DNA of 26,817 bases from Planctomycetota bacterium (GTDB lineage Bacteria > Planctomycetota > Phycisphaerae > Phycisphaerales > SM1A02): positions 1 to 26,817 of the forward strand of contig RFOC01000004.1 in assembly GCA_009926815.1 (NCBI GenBank). The letters are read 5' to 3'. Shown piece after piece: positions 7,605-15,024 of this stretch (the stretch's first letter is position 1; each line of letters starts with the position of its first letter). Under the pieces are notes generated by a model that was not told the origin of the DNA, made no database searches, and saw only the letters and a program-made list of their open reading frames with translations. A program made the translations under genes and the position numbers.

Positions 7605-9332
7605 ATGATCGCCACTGACCTGTTCGCCCCAGTCGCTGCCGCCGCTCTTGCCTCCTCCGCGCTTGCCCAGGGTCTGGTCCTGACCGAATACAACGCCGTC
7701 GGCAGCACCAAGTTCCTTCAGATCAGCGCTCCTGGCACCGACGAGGGTTACGACAACTGGTTCGGCGTCGTCCTTGGCAACGGCGGCAACTGGGTGGAGC
7801 TGGTGGTCACGCAGGATCACCTCGATGTTCGCGGCTGGAAGCTGCGATGGGCCGAGACCGGCAACCTGGCCACGAATGGCACCGACCTCTGGTACGGCAG
7901 CACCACCGTGGAGCAGGGCATCGTCACCTTCGCGAACAATCCGGTGTGGGCGGACCTGCGCGCGGGCACGGTGATCACCATCTGCGAGTACGGGGCGAGC
8001 GGTCCGGCCGGGTCCAATGGCAAGGATGTCGATCTGACCCTCGACCCCTGCAAGGGCGACTGGTGGATCAACGGCGTGACCTTCGGTCGCACCGACCTGT
8101 TCACCACGGTCACCAACAAGACTGGCGATGGTCCCGGCAACTTCAGCACCGGCAACAACAACTGGCTCATGGAGATCCGCGACGCCCAGAACAACCTCCG
8201 CATGGGTCAGCGCGGCGAGGGCGCCGCGGGCTATGGCGGCAGCGGCGTGAACAGCCAGGAAGTGTGCAAGCTGAAGGGCCAGATCAGCGATGCCTCGACC
8301 AACCTGGAGTGGGATGACAGCGACACGGGCAACTTCGGAACGCCCAACTCCTGGGGCGATCCGGTCTTCATCGAGTGCCGGGCGGTGCAGGACCTGACGG
8401 CGCTGAGGGCTCCGGTGCTCGCCGAGTGCTCGGCGTGCACGCCCATCTTCCTGAACGAGTACAACGCGGTGGCCACCGACCAGTACCTGCGGGGCGGCAC
8501 GGCGCTGGTCGATTCCAACGGCGGAACCGCGGCGGATCCGTTCTTCGGCCGCGTGCTCGGGAACGGCGGAAACTGGTTCGAGATGGTGGTGGGCACCGAG
8601 GGCCTTGACCTGCGGGGCTGGACCTTCGCCTGGGCCGAGGCCAAGACCGGTGGCTTCAGCGGCACCATCACCCTGTCGCAGAACGCGGGCCTGGCCTCGA
8701 TCCCGGCCGGCACCATCATCACCTTCATCGAGCGCAATGCGCTCAATGGCGGTCGGAACACGGATCTGGTGGTGAATCCCGGCTCCGGCGACCGCTGGAT
8801 GAACATCTGCACGCGGGACGCCTCGGTGGTCTCCGCGTGGACCAGCACCAAGCCGGCCACCTCGTTCGGCAGCATCACCACCAGCAACGACGAGTGGACC
8901 CTGGTGGTCAAGGACGCGTCCGGCGCCACGGTCGCTGGTCCATTCGGCGAGGGCGCCGAGCAGTACTGGCGCGGCGGAGTCTCCACCACCGACGTGTGCC
9001 ACCTGCGGGCCAGCCCGGGCAGCGTGGTGACGATGGCGAACGACTACGACGACACCGGCCGCTTCAGCAACTTCGGCCAGCCCAACGCGTGGGCCGAGTG
9101 CCCCGATGACGGCACCGTGTTCACCCAGGATTTCGCGGCTCTGGGCACCTGCTCAGGCGCCACGGTGTGCCAGGGCGATCTTGATGGAAGCGGTTCGGTG
9201 GATGCCGGCGACATTGGCGCCATGCTGCTGCTGTTCGGGGCTTCCGACCCCGCCGGCGACCTGGACAGCAGTGGCTTGATCGATGCCGGTGACATCGGTT
9301 CGCTCCTGATTCTCTTCGGCGATTGCGCGTGA
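7605..9332 (+). CDS. Exported protein with two tandem lamin-tail-like domains and a C-terminal dockerin-like domain, 575 aa
   Basis: A signal peptide ending near ASSALAQG is followed by two copies of a domain of roughly 220 residues (about 26-252 and 283-497). The copies share EYNAV, a VLGNGGNW[VF]E[ML]VV block, LD[VL]RGW, D[RW]W[MI]N and a closing NF/NFG..N[AS]W segment. The GNW.E...LDLRGW core resembles lamin-tail (LTD) beta-sandwich domains that occur in many exported bacterial proteins. Residues from about 524 are a dockerin-like pair of EF-hand loops, GDLDGSGSVDAGDIG and GDLDSSGLIDAGDIG, each followed by a Leu-rich LLLFG helix; these should bind calcium. No catalytic residues are recognised. 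Length and composition suit a cell-surface or extracellular structural protein. The next gene begins within or just after its stop codon, suggesting coupled expression. Confidence 0.85.
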   Translation: MIATDLFAPVAAAALASSALAQGLVLTEYNAVGSTKFLQISAPGTDEGYDNWFGVVLGNGGNWVELVVTQDHLDVRGWKLRWAETGNLATNGTDLWYGSTTVEQGIVTFANNPVWADLRAGTVITICEYGASGPAGSNGKDVDLTLDPCKGDWWINGVTFGRTDLFTTVTNKTGDGPGNFSTGNNNWLMEIRDAQNNLRMGQRGEGAAGYGGSGVNSQEVCKLKGQISDASTNLEWDDSDTGNFGTPNSWGDPVFIECRAVQDLTALRAPVLAECSACTPIFLNEYNAVATDQYLRGGTALVDSNGGTAADPFFGRVLGNGGNWFEMVVGTEGLDLRGWTFAWAEAKTGGFSGTITLSQNAGLASIPAGTIITFIERNALNGGRNTDLVVNPGSGDRWMNICTRDASVVSAWTSTKPATSFGSITTSNDEWTLVVKDASGATVAGPFGEGAEQYWRGGVSTTDVCHLRASPGSVVTMANDYDDTGRFSNFGQPNAWAECPDDGTVFTQDFAALGTCSGATVCQGDLDGSGSVDAGDIGAMLLLFGASDPAGDLDSSGLIDAGDIGSLLILFGDCA

Positions 9333-9340
9333 AGGGACCC

Positions 9341-10297
9341 ATGACGCACGATTCCCGAGGCCGTCGCGCCTTCACGATCGTCGAGCTGCTCGTGGTCATC
9401 GCCATCCTCGCCCTGCTGGCGGGGCTGCTGGTGCCCGCGGTCGGCTCCGCACGAGCCCGCGCCCGGGCCAGCGTGTCGCAGAACAACCTGCGGCAGTGGG
9501 GCACGGGTTACGTGAACCACGCGGCCAACCGGAAGGGCCTGATCGCGTGGGAGGGCGAGAAGACGTCGGCTCAGATGCAGATCAACCTGCGCGATCGAAG
9601 CCGATACTGGGCCAACGTCATCCCGCCGCTCATGGACCAGGATCCCTACACGGACCTGGCGGCCCCGAACGGCGATGTGCCCTGCCCGCCGGACGGCCGG
9701 AACATCTTCGTCGATCCGTCGGCCGAGGCTCCGGGCGTGGACGAGAAGTACGCCGAAGGCCGCTTCGTGGGCTGGCCCATCGGCGGCGCCCAGCGGCAGC
9801 GCTTCTTCTTCAGCTACGTGCCCAACGCGCAGCTGAACAACACGCTCGAGGCGGAGCTGGACCAGCGGCTGGGCACGGACACGCAGGACCCCCGACACAA
9901 CTCGAACAAGGGCAAGAACACCTCCACCAGCATCCCGGTGAACCCGGAATGGATCGACGCACGCTGCATGCGGCTGAGCATGATCAAGGAGGCGGCCCAG
10001 ACGCCACTGCTCATCGAGATGCGTTCCGTGCGGCGCGAGCTGGATGTGGAGGGCTACAACGAGGCGAATCCCCACCCCTTCCGCGGCGAGGACCTGAACC
10101 GTCACCGGAGCGACTGGCAGCGGTTCTCGGCGCGGCACCGCGGCGGAGGCCACATGCTGATGGCCGATGGGCACGTGGAGTGGATGAGCAACAGCAACGT
10201 GTGCACCCCCGTGGGCTCCAACGGTCCAGCCAAGAAGGGCGAGTTCAACAAGGACGGCCTGACCTGGGACCCCCTTGGACCCGCGGTCGCGGAGTGA
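9341..10297 (+). CDS. Prepilin-like protein with N-terminal methylation motif and H-X9-DG motif, 318 aa
   Basis: The N-terminus RRAFTIVELLVVIAILALLAGLLVPA is a type-IV pilin/pseudopilin signal: a charged leader, the cleavage site before Phe, Glu at +5 and a hydrophobic helix. The residue before the cleavage is Ala where Gly is usual. The body lacks other known domains. Near the C-terminus, HRGGGHMLMADG fits the H-X9-DG motif typical of the large planctomycete DUF1559-type pseudopilin family. ATG 9341 is chosen, with GAAGGG just upstream. A GTG at 9329 that overlaps the previous stop (GTGA) is an alternative, and either choice implies coupling to the dockerin-tailed gene. The likely role is a minor pseudopilin or surface protein handled by a type II secretion or pilus machine encoded elsewhere. 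Confidence 0.85.
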   Translation: MTHDSRGRRAFTIVELLVVIAILALLAGLLVPAVGSARARARASVSQNNLRQWGTGYVNHAANRKGLIAWEGEKTSAQMQINLRDRSRYWANVIPPLMDQDPYTDLAAPNGDVPCPPDGRNIFVDPSAEAPGVDEKYAEGRFVGWPIGGAQRQRFFFSYVPNAQLNNTLEAELDQRLGTDTQDPRHNSNKGKNTSTSIPVNPEWIDARCMRLSMIKEAAQTPLLIEMRSVRRELDVEGYNEANPHPFRGEDLNRHRSDWQRFSARHRGGGHMLMADGHVEWMSNSNVCTPVGSNGPAKKGEFNKDGLTWDPLGPAVAE

Positions 10298-10431
10298 CCC
10301 ACTCATCTCTTCACTCAACCTTCACGATTCCCGAGTCGACTTGGCCTGATCCTGTGTCACCTTCCCCCGAGCAGGATGGCTTCCCCGCTTCCTGACGGCT
10401 TCGCTTCCCTTCCCTTCCCTAACCCCTGATT

Positions 10432-10435
10432 GGAG
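10432..10435 (+). promoter_or_regulatory. Ribosome-binding site GGAG for the PEP-CTERM gene
   Basis: GGAG ends 6 bases before the ATG at 10442 and rules out the in-frame TTG at 10430 as start. The preceding gap (10298-10431) shows a CT-rich tract and no clear promoter. Confidence 0.65.
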
Positions 10436-10441
10436 TTCAGC

Positions 10442-11107
10442 ATGCGTACTTCGTCTCTGTCTCTCGCGCTTGTGGCCATCACGGCCATCGGCACCCATGC
10501 CACGGCTGGAATCGTCACCCAGTGGAACTTCGAGGCTCAGACCCTGAGCGCCTCGACCGGCACCGGCCTTGCCTCGCTCGTCGGTGGCACCACCAGCACC
10601 TTCGCCACCGGCTTCGGCGGCACCGGCACCTTCGCGCTGAACACCACCACCTACGCCGCGCAGGGCACCGAGGACCGCACCCGCGGCGTGCAGTTCAACG
10701 GCTCCACCGCCGGCTACGACAGCATCACGCTGGCCTGGAACGAGCGTCACAGCAACACCAGCGCCAACACGGTTGCCGTGTTCGCCACGACCGACGGCAC
10801 CAACTGGACCGAGGTGCAGGTGTTCACCTTCACCCCGGCAGCCACCGGCACCGGCGACACCTGGTACCAGCGGTCGGTCACGCTGGGTGCCTCGTACGCC
10901 AACGCGGCGAACTTCGGCTTCCGCGTGCTCGCGGCGTTCAACCCGGGGACCAGCGGCTACCTGGCGTCGCGGTCGACCTCGACCTACGGCGCCTCCGGCA
11001 CCCTGCGGTTCGATGACGTGACCATCAGCGGCAACCTGGTGCCTGCGCCCGGCTCCGCCGCTCTTGTCGGCTTGGCCGGCCTGATCGCTCGCCGTCGTCG
11101 CGGCTGA
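10442..11107 (+). CDS. PEP-CTERM surface-sorted protein, 221 aa
   Basis: The signal peptide (MRTSSLSLALVAITAIGTHATAG) is followed by a Thr/Ser/Gly/Ala-rich, nearly Cys-free beta-sandwich type body of about 170 residues. The tail VPAPGSAALVGLAGLIARRRRG is a PEP-CTERM sorting signal: a Pro-rich PxPG start, a hydrophobic segment and a terminal Arg cluster. Such proteins are recognised by an exosortase in the inner membrane and released to the outside, often in bacteria making exopolysaccharide. No exosortase gene is in the window. The body, with TTDGTNWTEVQVFTF and LRFDDVTISG, looks like a jelly-roll ligand-binding fold, but the ligand is unknown. The gene ends shortly before a strong terminator. 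Confidence 0.85.
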   Translation: MRTSSLSLALVAITAIGTHATAGIVTQWNFEAQTLSASTGTGLASLVGGTTSTFATGFGGTGTFALNTTTYAAQGTEDRTRGVQFNGSTAGYDSITLAWNERHSNTSANTVAVFATTDGTNWTEVQVFTFTPAATGTGDTWYQRSVTLGASYANAANFGFRVLAAFNPGTSGYLASRSTSTYGASGTLRFDDVTISGNLVPAPGSAALVGLAGLIARRRRG

Positions 11108-11136
11108 GCGCCTTCCAACCATCTGTTCGTTGTGGT

Positions 11137-11170
11137 CGCCGCCCTCGGTTCGGGGGCGGCGATCGCTTTT
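11137..11170 (+). terminator. Rho-independent terminator after the PEP-CTERM gene
   Basis: CGCCGCCC (11137-11144) pairs with GGGCGGCG (11154-11161) around a 9-base loop, and the stem can extend by a further T-A pair. It is followed by ATCGCTTTT. It lies 30 bases after the PEP-CTERM stop codon. Read from the other strand no T-run follows, so it serves plus-strand transcription only. Confidence 0.8.
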
Positions 11171-11186
11171 CAGTGTTTGGCATGCT

Positions 11187-12380
11187 TCAGGTCCGGGCCG
11201 GCATTCCAGCGCCCGCGCGGGCCATGCAAACCTCCGGCGCGCCAGCTTGGCCCGCGGCCAGGCTCAGAACCGCCTCCGCGACCGCGCGGGCCGCGCATGG
11301 GCGGGCCGAATCGCGCGCGGCACGTCGCATGGCCGACAGGCGAGGCGCGTCCTGCAGCAGTCTGCGCAGGCGCCAGGCGAGTGTTGCCGGCGTGTGACAA
11401 GCGATCGCGGCACCCCACTCGAGCAGGTGGGCAAGATTTCTCTCCTCCTGGCCGGGGATCGGATGGATCGCCGCCATCGGCAGTCCGGCGGCACGAGCCT
11501 CGCTGCTGGTGAGTCCACCGGGCTTGCCGACCAGCAGGTCGGCGGCAGCCATCCACCATGGCATCTCGGAGGAGAAGCCGAGCACCCGCACGCGATCCTC
11601 CTCGCCCGCCGGAATCATCGCTGCCAGTGCCGTGCGCGCACGCTCGTTGTGGCCGCAGATCGCCACGACCGTCGCGACATCGCGAAGGGTGAGCAGTTGC
11701 GCGAAGGTGCGCTCGACCGGGCCGAGGCAGCATCCGCCCGTGCTGAACATGATCAGCGGCCTTGCGCTGTCGACTCCCAGCCGCGATCGCGCCGCATCAC
11801 GCGATGGCAGGCTCTCGAACGCCGCATCGATTGGAATGCCCGTCACGCGGACCGTCTCGGGCGGCACGCCTGCGGCCACCATGATCTGGTGCGCCTCCTC
11901 TCCGGCGACGCACCACAGGTCCGCCCGACCGTCAAGCCACAGTCCGTGCACGTCGAGGTCGGTCACCACCGTGGCGATGCGCGTGGGCAGACCATGCCAA
12001 CGCCGCAGGTGGCACAGCAGCGCCGCGGGCAGGAAGTGCGTGCAGACCGCGATCTCGGGCGGTTCCCGCAGGAGATCACGCATCCAGCGACGCAGGGCAA
12101 GCCGCTCGATGACGCCCGCGTACCAACGGCTCTGCCACGGCTCGTCGGCTCGGTCGTAGAGCCATCCCACCAGCCGCGGCGTGCGCGAGGCGAGCGCCAC
12201 GTAGGCGTCACGATACATGGCACGGAAACCCGGGCCTGCGCGTTCCAGCACATCCTGCTTCAAGACCTCAGCGTCAGGAAGCGCCTGCCGCAAGGCGGCC
12301 ACCACCGCCTGGCCGGCGCGCACATGACCCGCCCCGACGCCGGCCGACAGCACGCTCACGCGGCGAAGATGCGGTTCCAT
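11187..12380 (-). CDS. MGDG-synthase/MurG-like glycosyltransferase (GT28 type), 397 aa
   Basis: The N-terminal VLSAGVGAGHVRAGQAV is the Gly-rich, His-containing motif of monogalactosyl-diacylglycerol synthase and bacterial processive diglucosyl-diacylglycerol synthases. The C-terminal half has MFSTGGCCLG, GFSSEMPWWMAAADLLVGKPGGLTSSEA and PIPGQEERN, the GT28 nucleotide-sugar-binding region. The enzyme probably transfers glucose or galactose from a UDP-sugar to diacylglycerol or a related lipid at the inner membrane face. The ATG at 12380 is chosen because GGAGG lies 10 bases upstream (12395-12391); a GTG at 12359, overlapping the previous stop as GTGA, is an alternative. It overlaps the end of the LpxH-like gene, so the two are almost certainly co-transcribed. 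Confidence 0.85.
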   Translation of the reverse strand: MEPHLRRVSVLSAGVGAGHVRAGQAVVAALRQALPDAEVLKQDVLERAGPGFRAMYRDAYVALASRTPRLVGWLYDRADEPWQSRWYAGVIERLALRRWMRDLLREPPEIAVCTHFLPAALLCHLRRWHGLPTRIATVVTDLDVHGLWLDGRADLWCVAGEEAHQIMVAAGVPPETVRVTGIPIDAAFESLPSRDAARSRLGVDSARPLIMFSTGGCCLGPVERTFAQLLTLRDVATVVAICGHNERARTALAAMIPAGEEDRVRVLGFSSEMPWWMAAADLLVGKPGGLTSSEARAAGLPMAAIHPIPGQEERNLAHLLEWGAAIACHTPATLAWRLRRLLQDAPRLSAMRRAARDSARPCAARAVAEAVLSLAAGQAGAPEVCMARAGAGMPART

Positions 12381-13222
12381 TTGCGCGCCACCTCCGTGCT
12401 TCGAAGCGCCATCGAGGGCTCGGGCCACGCATCGGCCTCGGCATCGGTCGCAGTGTCGGCGGCGCGCTCAGAGCGGACGCGCTCGTTGAAGGCGAGACCA
12501 TCGAGGATCTCCAGACGACCGTCGTCGTGCTCGACAAGTGCGGTGCAGCTCTCGACCCAGTCGCCGCAATTGAGATACTCGATGCCATCGATGATCGAGC
12601 GCTCGGATCGGTGGATGTGGCCACAGACCACCCCATCGAAACCGCCGCGCCGAGCCTCACCACAGAGCGCCGACTCGTAACGACTGATCACGGTGCAGGC
12701 GGATTTCACGCGATTCTTGATGGCCTGTGACAGGCTGTGATAGGGCAAGCCGAGCCTGCGACGCACGCCATTCCAGACGCGGTTGAGCCCCAGCAAGAGG
12801 TCGTATCCGAGCGCTCCCGCGCCTGCCAGCCATGGACTTGAGCACACCACAAGATCGTGCTGATCGCCGTGAGTCACAAGCAGTCGACGCCCGTCGGCGG
12901 TCTCATGGCTGGAGATCAGCTCGATGCGAACGCCGCCGATCGAGAGCCCCTCGTACGGCCGCATGGCATCGTCGTGGTTGCCGGGAATCCACACCACGTC
13001 GACACCCTTGCTGACGAGCTTCAAGAGACGGCGAACCACGTCGTTGTGGCAGGAGGGCCACCGCCAGCGGCGGCGAAGCCTCCACATGTCCACGATGTCA
13101 CCGACGAGATACAGCCGGTCGCAGGTGATGTGCCGAAGGAAAAAGCTCAGGTCTGCCCCGCGCACCGTGTTGCTGCCCAGGTGAACATCGCTGATCCAGA
13201 CGGTGCGGAAGCGGGTGCGCAT
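12356..13222 (-). CDS. LpxH-like calcineurin-type metallophosphoesterase, 288 aa
   Basis: The metal-binding motifs of the calcineurin-like fold appear in order: SDVHLG (Asp12, His14), GDIVD (Asp42), GNHDD (Asn82, His83), THGDQHD (His118, Asp120) and GHIHR (His202, His204). The spacing and the DMWRLRRRW and SQAIKNRVKSA regions resemble UDP-2,3-diacylglucosamine diphosphatase (LpxH) relatives that act in lipid A synthesis. The product is longer than typical LpxH, with an acidic, low-complexity end near residue 265. It overlaps the lipid glycosyltransferase gene by 25 bases, which supports a lipid or lipid-A related role, but a different phosphate ester substrate is possible. No TANNNT box lies at the usual distance; a weak GAGGT precedes the ATG. 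Confidence 0.8.
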   Translation of the reverse strand: MRTRFRTVWISDVHLGSNTVRGADLSFFLRHITCDRLYLVGDIVDMWRLRRRWRWPSCHNDVVRRLLKLVSKGVDVVWIPGNHDDAMRPYEGLSIGGVRIELISSHETADGRRLLVTHGDQHDLVVCSSPWLAGAGALGYDLLLGLNRVWNGVRRRLGLPYHSLSQAIKNRVKSACTVISRYESALCGEARRGGFDGVVCGHIHRSERSIIDGIEYLNCGDWVESCTALVEHDDGRLEILDGLAFNERVRSERAADTATDAEADAWPEPSMALRSTEVARKWNRIFAA

Positions 13223-13305
13223 GGCACCTCAACATCGGTCGCGGATGTTTGCATCAGGTTTGAACCGTGCACGGCTGTCACGAAGACTGCCACCTTGATT
13301 GGCGC

Positions 13306-14901
13306 TCAGGGCGCCTTGGGAACAATGCCCATCACCGTCGTCGTGCCACTCACCTCGTTGCAGACCACGATCAGGGGCGCTCCGGACGGACTTGTCGCGG
13401 CTGGAATGAACAGCACGCCCTCGGGCGCCATGTCACCCGCCACGAAGGGACCATCAGGCTTGCCGTCGCCGTCGCGATCCTCGCTGGTCAGGGCCCTTGG
13501 ATCACGAGGATTGATCCACCCGACCCAGATGGGCCGCTCGGGCACGGTGATGTCCCACGCCATCACGCCACCCGCACGCTCGAGCCCCACGAAGAGCAGG
13601 CGACGGTCACCCACCCAACCCACATCCAGACCCTCCGGCTCCGGACCGCGATTGTCGCTGCGGCTGTCGGCGTTCATGCCAGGCTCGCTGTCGGCGTTGA
13701 ACGCCTCGGGCATGCGTTCCTGCATGAGCCGCTCGATCTGCGCACCAGAGTCCCACGCCTGCGTCAGGCTGCCATCCGCCTCCACCCTCCACAGGCTCAC
13801 GCTTCGACCACCGAAGCAGAACACCCGCTCGAAGGTGCCGTCGCCGTCGTCATCGCCGCGCAGGCCACTCACCTGCAGGCGACCCGCTCCATCCTTGGCC
13901 GAGGCTTCCGGGCCGAGCGCGTGCTTCAGGTCGGACAGCCGTCTGGGCTCCTGCACGTCACCACGTTCGCGCTCCTCGCCCTCGTTGGCCGTGGCCAGCC
14001 AGAGCACGCCCCCGTGCTCGAAGCACTTCACCGTGTCGGGCTGATACAGGCCCAGCACCGGCCATGGCTTGATGCTGGGCCCGCCATCCTTGTCGCTGGC
14101 GTCCAGGCCGCCTGACTTGGCGAAATCCTTGAACCCCAGCGGCTGGATGCTCGCGATGCGCTCCGCGCCCGGCGCCAGGTCGATCACGGCGATCGCGTTG
14201 TTCTCCTGCAGCGTGGCGAACGCGCGGCTGCCATCGGGTGCCACCGCGACGTACTCGGGCTCCAGGTCCTGCGGCAGCGTGGCCCGCGGACTGACGCAAT
14301 GCAGGCCTCGTCGCGTCAAGGCGTCGCGCTGCGGCTGGAAGTCGCTGAAACTGATCTCACGGTAGACGGGCCTGGCGGCTCCCGCCGAGATGTCGACCAC
14401 GCCGATCGAGCCGACGGGATCCTCCGATCCATCCAGTTCGGCCTCACCCTCGTTCGCCACCAGCAGGCGCTTGCCATCCGGAGTGAAGCAGACCATGTCC
14501 GGACCGAAACCCACCGGACACGAGGCGATGGGTTTCAGGTCAGGGGTCAGCAGCTCAAGCGTGCCCCGGTCCACCTTGCCCCCCGGCTTGTGCACCACCG
14601 CGACCATGTCTCCGTGCACCGCCACGCTGGTCATGCCCTCGATGGCAAGTTCCTGCACCTGCAGCGGTCGCGCAGGATCGGTCAGATCCAGCACACGGAG
14701 CCCGCGCGCGGCATCCACCACGAACAGCCGCCTGGACGCGGGATGCCAGGCGGCGATCTCGGCGGCCGATTCATCCCAGCGACCGGAGGCGTGCCGGCCC
14801 ACCACCTGCATGTGCATGGGAAAGGGACTGCCGGACGGCGAGGTGCACTCTTGCAGGCCCTGGGGCATGACCAGGGCCACGGCGGTCAGGAGCGGAAGCA
14901 T
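13306..14901 (-). CDS. Secreted choice-of-anchor-I family beta-propeller protein, 531 aa
   Basis: The start at 14901 begins a signal peptide (MLPLLTAVALVMPQG). The open frame reaches far upstream, antisense to the protease gene, but that part is non-coding in character. The body has YVTN-type repeats such as RRLFVVDAARGLRVLDLTDPARP, GMTSVAVHGDMVAVVHK, KRLLVANEGEAE and EPEYVAVAPDGSRAFATLQENNAIAVIDL. The end, DMAPEGVLFIPA..SPSGAPLIVVCNEVSGTTTV, is the signature close of the choice-of-anchor-I domain found in exported proteins of many phyla. Several DxDxDG loops (GDDDGDGTFE, DRDGDGKPDG) probably bind calcium. Relatives are sometimes annotated as alkaline phosphatases or phytase-like, but no catalytic residue can be assigned here. 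The gene is divergent from the HtrA gene, with 123 bases between. Confidence 0.85.
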   Translation of the reverse strand: MLPLLTAVALVMPQGLQECTSPSGSPFPMHMQVVGRHASGRWDESAAEIAAWHPASRRLFVVDAARGLRVLDLTDPARPLQVQELAIEGMTSVAVHGDMVAVVHKPGGKVDRGTLELLTPDLKPIASCPVGFGPDMVCFTPDGKRLLVANEGEAELDGSEDPVGSIGVVDISAGAARPVYREISFSDFQPQRDALTRRGLHCVSPRATLPQDLEPEYVAVAPDGSRAFATLQENNAIAVIDLAPGAERIASIQPLGFKDFAKSGGLDASDKDGGPSIKPWPVLGLYQPDTVKCFEHGGVLWLATANEGEERERGDVQEPRRLSDLKHALGPEASAKDGAGRLQVSGLRGDDDGDGTFERVFCFGGRSVSLWRVEADGSLTQAWDSGAQIERLMQERMPEAFNADSEPGMNADSRSDNRGPEPEGLDVGWVGDRRLLFVGLERAGGVMAWDITVPERPIWVGWINPRDPRALTSEDRDGDGKPDGPFVAGDMAPEGVLFIPAATSPSGAPLIVVCNEVSGTTTVMGIVPKAP

Positions 14902-15012
14902 GGACCGGGATATTGCCCCAAAACAGGCCCGGGCGGGTTTCGGAATGGGCTTGCCCCAAGGACATGGGTGTGCGAACAATGCCGTGCCGCTGGCGTAGGC
15001 CGCCCCCCCTCT

Positions 15013-15017
15013 GGAGG
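15013..15017 (+). promoter_or_regulatory. Ribosome-binding site GGAGG for the HtrA gene
   Basis: GGAGG ends 7 bases before the ATG at 15025 and fixes the start, giving a clean signal peptide. The divergent gap at 14902-15012 shows no TANNNT box close to either start. Confidence 0.8.
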
Positions 15018-15024
15018 ACCTCTC

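Noticed and set aside
7236..9002. 588-codon minus-strand frame across the lamin-tail gene
   Set aside because: It is antisense to a protein with a signal peptide, duplicated domains and EF-hand loops, and has no motif of its own.
10344..10378. Inverted repeat ATCCTG...CAGGAT after the pseudopilin gene
   Set aside because: Only six base pairs with a loop of about 17-20 bases and no T-run. Not convincing as a terminator.
13223..13305. Search for a leaderless box before the LpxH-like gene
   Set aside because: The nearest sequence is GATGTT, which lacks the first T. It was not counted with the nine.
14902..15012. Possible -35/-10 pair (TTGCCC, AACAAT) for the HtrA gene
   Set aside because: Weak matches in a high-GC region and an arbitrary choice among several; not listed as a feature.
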